Positions 18,339 through 25,656 of a stretch of DNA of 64,000 nt are shown here, piece by piece (the first letter of the stretch is position 1; each line of letters opens with the position of its first letter). The DNA is taken from positions 62,001-126,000 of the forward strand of contig CAXGAH010000004.1 of the NCBI GenBank assembly GCA_964007875.1, in the 5' to 3' direction. The notes under the pieces were generated by a model. It ran no database searches and had not been told where the DNA came from. It saw only the letters and a list, made by a program, of their open reading frames with translations. The translations under genes and the position numbers were made by a program. This stretch comes from UBA1275 sp002323515 (lineage in GTDB: Bacteria > Bacteroidota > Rhodothermia > Balneolales > Balneolaceae).

Positions 18339-19823
18339 ATGATGAGTAGGATAAAGGCAACTAACGTATCAATAGCGATTAGAACAGCAAAAATGGCATT
18401 AACGACAATTAAGAAAAAAATGAATAAGCCAGAACTAAAACAATCTTTGTTACCTAAGGGTATTATTTCCCCTTCTAGTGTTCGAGGTGCCATTGTCTTG
18501 TTATTCTTTGCTTTTCTACTTAGCCAATGTAACCGCCCAGAACCGATCAATCAAAGCTACTTTGCTGTTGAAATTGATGTGGCAGATTCATTGGATCAAA
18601 CTCGTAATAGAGAAGGTTTTGAATTTTTATTGTACTCGCAAGAAATGCAAAATAGCGTTATTGATACCCTGTTTATTGGAAAAACCGATAGTATGGGGCA
18701 AATTAAGGGTACCATAAGCTTTGATGAAGCAGGAGCTTATCCCCTCCAAATAAGCCGGGATGGAAGCCCAATTTTAAGTATGAGAGTCCTTTTAGCACAG
18801 GGAGATAGCGTACTTTTCACCGGAGAATTTCCAGGTATTGGTCAAACGTTGAAGGTAGATTCCAGAGAACAGCGGGCAGTAGATGTTTTTGACCGGATTG
18901 ATGCAGGATTTACCCGTACTCGTCGATTTATTGCTATAGGAGCACTAGCCGATACCGCTATTATAGATGAATTACGAAAGTGGGCCAATTTATATGAACA
19001 GGTGTATAAAGATTATCCTGGAACCTTTGCTTCCTCTTTCGCACTTGAGGCAGCGGTGCAAATACTTTCCGATATTGACCAACAGAAAATGATGTCCTTG
19101 ATTAACGAAGGACTTGATAATGATCAGTCCTTAGGGCTTGCCTTAACTTTTGGTAAAGACTATACCAGTACCACTAATGGTTTTGATCATGGGGTTCACT
19201 ATTTAGACTCCTTACACTCGCTCGTCACCAACAAAGAACAAGCCCGAGCAATCGATCAAATGCTCATTGAGTTGTATTATGATTCCTTACGAGTTGATGA
19301 GGGAAAAAATAGGTTAGACCGGTTCAAGCGTTTGTACGAAGAAGATGATCTTTCGTTTTGGTATAAAAACATGCGTTTTGAACTTGAAGATTTAGCTCCA
19401 GGTACATTTATTCCAGCTTTTAGCTTTGTTAGCACCGAAGGGGATACTATTGACGAAGAGAGTATTAAAGGATCGCCTACTTTGCTGGAATTTACTCTTA
19501 TGGAAAATGGATTATATCAACAGCAATACGAAGAATTAACGGTTAGCTATCAACTTTTTGCTCCACGTAGATTTCAAATATATACGATTGCGTTTGATGA
19601 AAGTGCCACCACTATATTAGCGTTTTTTCAAGAAAGAGATCGCTTCTGGTCTATTGCGGAACCACCAACAATGAATCGAAAATCCCTGGTTGAAACCTTC
19701 AATATCCAGTACTATCCAACACGAATACTAGTCGATGCCGAAGGCCGAATCATCCGGAAATTTATTGGTGAAGAACTTGATGATTTTATACCGTATCTCA
19801 CACCACACTTAACCTCGAACTAA
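18339..19823 (+). CDS. Thioredoxin-fold lipoprotein lacking the CXXC motif
   Basis: A 494-residue protein with a lipobox ending at Cys64 (FFAFLLSQC), an N-terminal DUF4369-like beta region (about 70-165), a helical middle and a C-terminal TlpA/AhpC-like domain (about 355-494: PAFSFVSTEGDTI, then TFNIQYYPTRILVDAEGRIIRKFIGE with the cis-proline). The position where TlpA proteins carry WCxxC reads LMENGLYQQQY, with no cysteine, so the domain cannot do disulfide chemistry. The ATG at 18421 would shorten the odd 60-residue leader before the signal segment. It is 7 bases after gatB and 18 bases before tpiA. Confidence 0.82.
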   Translation: MMSRIKATNVSIAIRTAKMALTTIKKKMNKPELKQSLLPKGIISPSSVRGAIVLLFFAFLLSQCNRPEPINQSYFAVEIDVADSLDQTRNREGFEFLLYSQEMQNSVIDTLFIGKTDSMGQIKGTISFDEAGAYPLQISRDGSPILSMRVLLAQGDSVLFTGEFPGIGQTLKVDSREQRAVDVFDRIDAGFTRTRRFIAIGALADTAIIDELRKWANLYEQVYKDYPGTFASSFALEAAVQILSDIDQQKMMSLINEGLDNDQSLGLALTFGKDYTSTTNGFDHGVHYLDSLHSLVTNKEQARAIDQMLIELYYDSLRVDEGKNRLDRFKRLYEEDDLSFWYKNMRFELEDLAPGTFIPAFSFVSTEGDTIDEESIKGSPTLLEFTLMENGLYQQQYEELTVSYQLFAPRRFQIYTIAFDESATTILAFFQERDRFWSIAEPPTMNRKSLVETFNIQYYPTRILVDAEGRIIRKFIGEELDDFIPYLTPHLTSN

Positions 19824-19841
19824 TTTTGTAATCTATTAATT

Positions 19842-20651
19842 ATGCGAAAATTTCTAATTGCAGGTAACTGGAAAATGAATGGAGGAGCAGAATATACCTC
19901 CGACTTATTATCTGCCATAAAAGCGCGAAAGGCGGTCATTTCTGAAGATGTAGATGTCTTGGTTTGTCCAACTTTTGTGTCTTTATCTATGGCTATTGAT
20001 CAACTACACGAAAGCGATATACTTGTGGGGGCGCAAAACATGCATGAGGCTGAAAAGGGAGCCTATACAGGCGAAGTAAGTGCATCTATGTTGGTAGAAG
20101 CGGGATGTAGTTACGTCCTTTTAGGGCACTCTGAGCGGCGGGCCTATTTTCATGAAGATGATGCCTTAGTTTGCGAAAAATTACAAACCGCACTTAGTCA
20201 TGATTTAGCACCAATTGTGTGTGTCGGAGAATTATTAGAAGAACGAAAAGAGAATCGACATTTTGAGGTGGTTAAAAGCCAAACTCTTGCTGCTTTCAGT
20301 GGTCTTAACGAAGAACAAGCAGTTCAAGTTGTCGTCGCCTATGAACCGGTATGGGCTATTGGGACTGGAGAGACAGCAAGCCCAGAACAAGCACAAGAAA
20401 TGCACGCGTTTATTCGCTCCATCTTAGCAGAACAGTTTGCAGAAGCAGCACGAGCTATTCGTATTCTCTACGGGGGGAGCATGAAGCCAACTAATGCTCA
20501 TGAATTACTAAGCCAACCAGATGTTGATGGTGGGTTAATTGGTGGTGCAAGTTTAGATGCAGAGAGCTTTGTGGATATTGTTGAAACTGCGGAAGCGTTG
20601 AGCATTTCTGCCGGAAAGGTTCATTCTCAACTAAGCCCAGAGGAAGAATAG
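19842..20651 (+). CDS. tpiA: Triosephosphate isomerase
   Basis: A 269-residue glycolytic enzyme interconverting DHAP and G3P. Visible are the N/K pair in GNWKMNG (residues 8-14), catalytic His in LLGHSERR, catalytic Glu in VAYEPVWAIGTG (signature) and the phosphate-binding ILYGGSMKP and GLIGGASL. A short extra C-terminal tail is present. purD starts 4 bases downstream. Confidence 0.97.
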   Translation: MRKFLIAGNWKMNGGAEYTSDLLSAIKARKAVISEDVDVLVCPTFVSLSMAIDQLHESDILVGAQNMHEAEKGAYTGEVSASMLVEAGCSYVLLGHSERRAYFHEDDALVCEKLQTALSHDLAPIVCVGELLEERKENRHFEVVKSQTLAAFSGLNEEQAVQVVVAYEPVWAIGTGETASPEQAQEMHAFIRSILAEQFAEAARAIRILYGGSMKPTNAHELLSQPDVDGGLIGGASLDAESFVDIVETAEALSISAGKVHSQLSPEEE

Positions 20652-20655
20652 GGAT

Positions 20656-21939
20656 ATGAAGGTATTACTCCTAGGAAGTGGGGGAAGAGAACACGCATTG
20701 GCTTGGGCTTTATCCCAATCGCCTCTTTGCGATACCTTATATATAGCACCTGGTAATCCAGGTACCTTCGCATGTGGGGTGAATGTGGCTTTGGATGCCT
20801 TAGATTTTGAACAAATACTAGAATTCATCGTGGATAAGGAAATTGGTCTTACGGTTGTAGGCCCTGAACAACCGTTAGTTGCTGGTATAACCGATTATTT
20901 AGAGGCTAAGGGTCATGCTGTTTTCGGGCCTAGTACTATTGCATCGCAATTAGAGGGAAGTAAGCAATTTGCTAAGGATTTTATGGCTCGCCATAACATA
21001 CCTACAGCAGCATACAAAGTGTTTACAAGAGACTATTATGCTGAAGCACTAGCTTATGTGGATGCTCATAATCAATACCCTATAGTGTTAAAAGCAGATG
21101 GTTTAGCCGGTGGTAAAGGTGTGTTAATTCCGGAAAATCGGGAAGAACTTCTAGCTGGCTTAGAAGAGCTTCGCAGAGGATCATTACAAGCCGCAGCCCA
21201 AACTTTAGTAATCGAAGAATTCATGCCTGGTGAGGAAGCATCTGTATTTACCTTGTGCGATGGTGAATACTTTGAAATCATGGGAACAGCACAAGATCAT
21301 AAACGCCAACTTGATGGCGATAAAGGTCCAAACACGGGAGGTATGGGGGCATATTCACCATCTCCGCTCCTATCAGAAGATATGCTCAATTCGGTATCAG
21401 AAACTATCATTGCACCAACTATAGCGGGCATGGCCGCCGAAGGAAACCCCTATAAAGGTTTTTTGTATGTTGGTCTCATGATGACATCAGCGGGTCCTAA
21501 AGTAGTAGAATATAACTGCCGGTTTGGTGATCCAGAATGCCAGGTGGTTATACCAAGACTTCGAAGTGATCTACTTACTCACTTAGTGCAAAGTACACGA
21601 GGCGAACTTCTAGGGGAAGACATCGTATTTGATCAGCAATATAGAACAACAGTGGTGTTAGTTTCAGGTGGTTATCCTGTGAGTTATGATAAAGGATTTC
21701 CCATTTTTGGCTTAGATGAACTCGAGAAAGTAGAAGCCGTTCAGGTTTTTCATGCGGGTACAAAGGAACAAGATGGACAACTATGTACTGCGGGTGGCCG
21801 GGTGTTAAATGTGGTCGGTACCGGTCCAACACTCCAAGAGTCAATATCAATTGCTTACAAAGGCCTTGAATCTATTTCGTTTGAGGGAATGTTTTTCCGC
21901 AAAGATATTGGCGCTAAAGGGTTGAACCATGTTTCATGA
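20656..21939 (+). CDS. purD: Phosphoribosylamine-glycine ligase
   Basis: A 427-residue ATP-grasp enzyme that makes GAR in purine synthesis. It opens with KVLLLGSGGREHALAWAL and has the ATP-grasp loop LKADGLAGGKGV, the signature RFGDPECQV and the closing TAGGRVLNVVG. The stop overlaps the start of the next gene (ATGA), so the two are translationally coupled. Confidence 0.97.
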   Translation: MKVLLLGSGGREHALAWALSQSPLCDTLYIAPGNPGTFACGVNVALDALDFEQILEFIVDKEIGLTVVGPEQPLVAGITDYLEAKGHAVFGPSTIASQLEGSKQFAKDFMARHNIPTAAYKVFTRDYYAEALAYVDAHNQYPIVLKADGLAGGKGVLIPENREELLAGLEELRRGSLQAAAQTLVIEEFMPGEEASVFTLCDGEYFEIMGTAQDHKRQLDGDKGPNTGGMGAYSPSPLLSEDMLNSVSETIIAPTIAGMAAEGNPYKGFLYVGLMMTSAGPKVVEYNCRFGDPECQVVIPRLRSDLLTHLVQSTRGELLGEDIVFDQQYRTTVVLVSGGYPVSYDKGFPIFGLDELEKVEAVQVFHAGTKEQDGQLCTAGGRVLNVVGTGPTLQESISIAYKGLESISFEGMFFRKDIGAKGLNHVS

Positions 21940-23021
21940 ATGTAATCTACCATCATATCAACTGTTATATACGAGTTTTATTAACAGCTTGTACCATTAA
22001 AGCATGTTTAAGCTACTCTCTTGTACTTCGCAGGAATAAAGATTTACACAATTCTAGCTCTTTTAAGATCTCATACTTGTGGTTATTGGCATTATTCTCC
22101 GTAACTCAGAATGGAGTCGTTAGCGCAAACATTGGATTACGTCTACATGAACCTGATAGTGTAGTGAACCAGATGATAGCTCAGAAAACCGCTGAAATCA
22201 CAGTCGACGTACCCCTACATGATTTCGTTCGAACGCAAGAAACGAGTTATTACCTTTCACAAAAAAATCCTATTCCCGTGGCTACCTTTATCCAAGCTTC
22301 AGCTATGATAAAGGGTATGGATGGATTCATTGTGAGTGATAAAGCTGAGCATAAGATATACCTTTTTAGCTCAGATGGAAAACTACACATTGAGGCAGGT
22401 GGACACGGGGCCGGGGTGCAATCATTTCATGCTCCGAGTGACATAGCTAGCAATAATGGACTAAAGATCTATGTAGCAGATAAAGAAAATGGGCGTATAC
22501 AAATCTTAGATCATCAATTGCATTATCTATCTAGCTTAGATATTACGAGAGCTAATGTAGATTATGCTATGGGACTAAATAGCTTTAGTGCTACTCGAAG
22601 CTGGAAGCCCGAAAAAATTTGTTTACTCGATAGTGGGCATTTACAGGTGTGGGATGCTCAGGCGAAAGGTATACATCGCTTTAATTCAAAAGGCGATTAC
22701 ATTGGGTTTAGTGCCCTTTCCGAAGCTATGGGTCGGATTAATTTTCTGAATTGTAAGGCCGATTACATTGAATTATATAGTACTCAAAGTCAAAAAATTG
22801 CTCGTATGAGTATCAATGGCCTTTGGCTAGGAAGCTACGATTTTACCCAAGATCGCTCGTATGAATCCAAAATTTCCCTAACTACCTATGCCGGTAAATG
22901 GGATGAATTAGAAGAAATTTATGGCGTGTGGATTAATTCAATAATGGAAGAATCTCGATTATGGATACTATTTGAGCAGGCGTTGTTTTCTTTGGATGTT
23001 ATTCAAAAACAGGATAACTAG
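21936..23021 (+). CDS. NHL-type beta-propeller protein, membrane-anchored or exported
   Basis: A 361-residue protein. Hydrophobic segments at about 10-28 and 46-62 precede repeated propeller-like units such as FIVSDKAEHKIYLFSSDGKL, PSDIASNNGLKIYVADKENGRIQILDHQLHYL and QVWDAQAKGIHRFNSKGDYIG. These fit NHL/6-bladed propeller repeats. The leader is longer than a normal signal peptide, so the real start may be internal. Coupled to purD upstream by a 4-base overlap and followed within a few bases by the LuxE-like gene. Function unknown; a binding or scaffolding role is inference. Confidence 0.7.
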   Translation: MNVIYHHINCYIRVLLTACTIKACLSYSLVLRRNKDLHNSSSFKISYLWLLALFSVTQNGVVSANIGLRLHEPDSVVNQMIAQKTAEITVDVPLHDFVRTQETSYYLSQKNPIPVATFIQASAMIKGMDGFIVSDKAEHKIYLFSSDGKLHIEAGGHGAGVQSFHAPSDIASNNGLKIYVADKENGRIQILDHQLHYLSSLDITRANVDYAMGLNSFSATRSWKPEKICLLDSGHLQVWDAQAKGIHRFNSKGDYIGFSALSEAMGRINFLNCKADYIELYSTQSQKIARMSINGLWLGSYDFTQDRSYESKISLTTYAGKWDELEEIYGVWINSIMEESRLWILFEQALFSLDVIQKQDN

Positions 23022-23028
23022 TAACTCG

Positions 23029-24195
23029 ATGGGTATAAATAGTCGTATTAATATGAATGAGCCTTTTTCTATCTCAAGCCAAACATTTGAGCATATCAAG
23101 CAACGAATGCCGGAACTCTATGCGTCGTTAGCTGAACCAGTCACCCCCTTTTTTTTAAACACTACCCTTAATTTCGAAGAGAAATTAGCCCAGATATTTG
23201 TTTTTCAGTACATATTGAATCCGGTGTACCAAAAATATTGTACTGCTTTGGGTTGGACTGCCGATGATTATTCTCGCTGTTTTGATGAGCTGCCCCCTTT
23301 ATTACCAGTGCAAGCGTTTAAAGACGCAGAGGTATGGACTCATGATACTTTGGTTGGGGACACTGAGATATCGACCTTTTTAACTCATTTGAAAGAAGAT
23401 GCTCAACCCTTGGAATTTTTAAGTAGCGGAACATCTGCCATGCAGCGGAGCCGTCATCGTGTACTAAACCCCATAATCTATGATGCTTCTATACGAGCAT
23501 CTTGGCAAGCTCGATTTGGCAAGGATAACTGGATTATCTGGGCCTATACACCTGGCTATTCCGAAAATCCACAATCTTCTTTACTGTATATGATTGATAG
23601 GTTGATGGAGTGGGATTATACCCAAGAAAGTCGCTACTTATCCCTCGAGGAGTGTTTACCTTTACAGCAGTTGAATAAATTGTTGGAAGATGGGCACCGA
23701 GTAATGCTTTTTGGGGCTGCATTTGGTTGGTTAGACCTAATCGAGCGACATGAGCGTGAGAATGAGCCACTAAGTCTTCCAAGAAAGGTAAGTATCATGG
23801 AAACGGGTGGGATGAAAACTTTTAGGCGGTCAATGTCACGAGTTGATTTGTATGAACGGCTAGTGCAGGGTTTTAATTGTGCCCCTGAGCAACTTCACAC
23901 CGAATATGGGATGACAGAGTGCCTGAGTCAAGCGTACACTTCCAAGGGACTGTGGCTTGAGAGTCCAAGTTGGGTCAAGATAGTAGTGGTAGATCCAGAT
24001 CAACCTAATAAGGTGTTAGAGTCGGGGCAGGAAGGACAAATTGGGATTGTTGATTTAGCTAACATCTATTCGTGTAGTTTTATGTTAACGGGTGATCGGG
24101 GAGTACAGGATGAGCAGGGAAGATTTCAGGTACTTGGAAGGTGGGAACCTACATCTTTGCGTGGATGTAATTTTCTAATGGAACAAGATGGATAA
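23029..24195 (+). CDS. LuxE-like acyl-protein synthetase
   Basis: An adenylating protein related to LuxE, which activates a fatty acid with ATP and holds it as a thioester for reduction. Visible motifs are LSSGTSAMQRSRHRV (phosphate-binding), METGGMKT, TEYGMTECLSQAYT, TGDRGVQDEQGRF and a C-terminal GCNF cysteine nine residues from the end, where LuxE proteins carry the acyl-accepting Cys. The ATG at 23029 is chosen because it avoids overlapping the upstream stop; 23053 is an alternative. It overlaps the LuxC-like gene by 8 bases. No lux luciferase genes are present. Confidence 0.82.
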   Translation: MGINSRINMNEPFSISSQTFEHIKQRMPELYASLAEPVTPFFLNTTLNFEEKLAQIFVFQYILNPVYQKYCTALGWTADDYSRCFDELPPLLPVQAFKDAEVWTHDTLVGDTEISTFLTHLKEDAQPLEFLSSGTSAMQRSRHRVLNPIIYDASIRASWQARFGKDNWIIWAYTPGYSENPQSSLLYMIDRLMEWDYTQESRYLSLEECLPLQQLNKLLEDGHRVMLFGAAFGWLDLIERHERENEPLSLPRKVSIMETGGMKTFRRSMSRVDLYERLVQGFNCAPEQLHTEYGMTECLSQAYTSKGLWLESPSWVKIVVVDPDQPNKVLESGQEGQIGIVDLANIYSCSFMLTGDRGVQDEQGRFQVLGRWEPTSLRGCNFLMEQDG

Positions 24196-25537
24196 ATCAG
24201 CCCGGTCTAAATCACATCAAAGCGGCTCGAATGAGGTACACGAGTTGGGTAAGAATTGGTCGAAACAGGCGAATGAAAGAGCCTTTCTATTACAGAAGCA
24301 CCTAATCAAGTGGTTTGATGATGAGCAATCTGGAATGCAAGAAGCCATTCAGCAAAGTATTTCAGGTACCGATTTTAGTTCTGAGGATATTTATTTTCAG
24401 CTTTCTGCCATTAAGAGCCGTCTAGAAGCCGGCGATTTGGTACACTGGGTGGATCAATGTACTATTGATCGACAGTCTACTGACGAATCACGACATATCC
24501 TAGATGCTCAGTCTACTGACAATGAAAATAAAGAAGCGTATAGAATTACCCAGCTAAGAGAACGATCAAATATATTATGTATTCATGCTGGAAATCTCCC
24601 CCTAGTAGGGTTACAGGATGTTATTGCTGTTTTATTAGCAGGCTATTGCTATACCGGTAAAATCTCACAAAAAGACCCCTATCTTTTACCCTCTATATTG
24701 TCTTGGTTGATTCAATATGGTTGGCGAGAACAGATACAGCATTGGACCCAAAATACAGCAGATATTCCAGTAAATAACTATGATGAAGTATTGTTTGCTG
24801 GATCGGAATCTTCCTTAAGTAATGTTAGGAAAACCTTGATTGAGGCTCGAATACTGGATGAAGAAACGTCCTGGTTGAACCGTATCGCGTCATTTTCAAT
24901 AGCCTACTGCCCAAGCAAAGAGGCTGTTATTGAACAGTCCGCGGAGTTTATGGATGCGCTGATGAGACATGGTGGAAAAGGGTGCAGATCGGTTGGAGTG
25001 GTGGTTTCCCCCGTCGGGCTTAATGAGCTGCGAATTCCATTAGAAAATGCAATGAAAAATGTATTGGAGCAGAATAGTTCTTTACGGCAGGTCAATACTC
25101 GGGAGCAACCGGATGCTTTGAAGCAGAAAAATTCTGCAAATCTAAGAAAAGCTAAAATTCCTTTACAAGGGGTCAATCAATCTGAATCTTCAAGTTTAAC
25201 CTACAAAAAAGCATACAATATCGCGGTAGATAAAGTTTTTGTTGGTGTTGGAGACTGGTTGATAGAGGAACATCCCATTGAGTATGTTCCTGAACCAAGT
25301 AATAATCGGGTGGTCTATTGGGTGCGTGCCAATCAGGAAGACTTAGTGAATCTAGTAGAACGTTTTGGTTCGGCTTTACAGAGCATATACTATCTAGGTA
25401 CCAATGCTTCAGAAGTTAAAAAGCCTTATAAACACTCTTTTGATATCGAATCAATCGACTCCGCTCAACGCCCTCCTTTGTATTGGAAGCCCGATGGGAC
25501 TGATATACTAAGGTATCTTTGTCCCTTCATTATTTAA
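24188..25537 (+). CDS. LuxC-like acyl-CoA/acyl-protein reductase
   Basis: A 449-residue member of the LuxC/aldehyde dehydrogenase superfamily that would reduce an activated acyl group to aldehyde with NADPH. HAGNLPLVGLQDVIAVLLAG and MRHGGKGCRSVGVV, with the likely active-site Cys, are the clearest family blocks; LYWKPDGTDILRYL closes the protein. Two polar insertions are visible: residues about 94-118, which contain a 12-base direct repeat 36 bases apart, and about 297-335. It overlaps the LuxE-like gene, so the two act together. Product and role in the cell are unknown. Confidence 0.8.
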   Translation: MDKSARSKSHQSGSNEVHELGKNWSKQANERAFLLQKHLIKWFDDEQSGMQEAIQQSISGTDFSSEDIYFQLSAIKSRLEAGDLVHWVDQCTIDRQSTDESRHILDAQSTDNENKEAYRITQLRERSNILCIHAGNLPLVGLQDVIAVLLAGYCYTGKISQKDPYLLPSILSWLIQYGWREQIQHWTQNTADIPVNNYDEVLFAGSESSLSNVRKTLIEARILDEETSWLNRIASFSIAYCPSKEAVIEQSAEFMDALMRHGGKGCRSVGVVVSPVGLNELRIPLENAMKNVLEQNSSLRQVNTREQPDALKQKNSANLRKAKIPLQGVNQSESSSLTYKKAYNIAVDKVFVGVGDWLIEEHPIEYVPEPSNNRVVYWVRANQEDLVNLVERFGSALQSIYYLGTNASEVKKPYKHSFDIESIDSAQRPPLYWKPDGTDILRYLCPFII

Positions 25538-25578
25538 TTCATTTATCCCTATTTTAGGATTCTCTTGAAATGTATATT

Positions 25579-25610
25579 CAACAACCTTAGGTTCACACTA
25601 AGGCCTGTTG
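25579..25610 (+). other. Imperfect hairpin in the leuS leader
   Basis: CAACA / TGTTG outer arms and a perfect CCTTAG / CTAAGG inner stem with a 7-base loop, separated by a small internal loop. No T tract follows. It lies between the LuxC-like gene and leuS, so it could be a weak terminator or a leader element. Confidence 0.35.
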
Positions 25611-25656
25611 TAACACCGATGTCGAACGACGACCGTATTCATTAAAATACTTTTTT

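Noticed and set aside
18323..18550. 75-codon hydrophobic minus-strand frame
   Set aside because: It lies opposite the signal segment of the thioredoxin-fold lipoprotein; its hydrophobicity is a by-product of that sequence.
23029..25537. Bioluminescence operon
   Set aside because: Only LuxE- and LuxC-like genes are present; no luciferase, thioesterase luxD or luxG.
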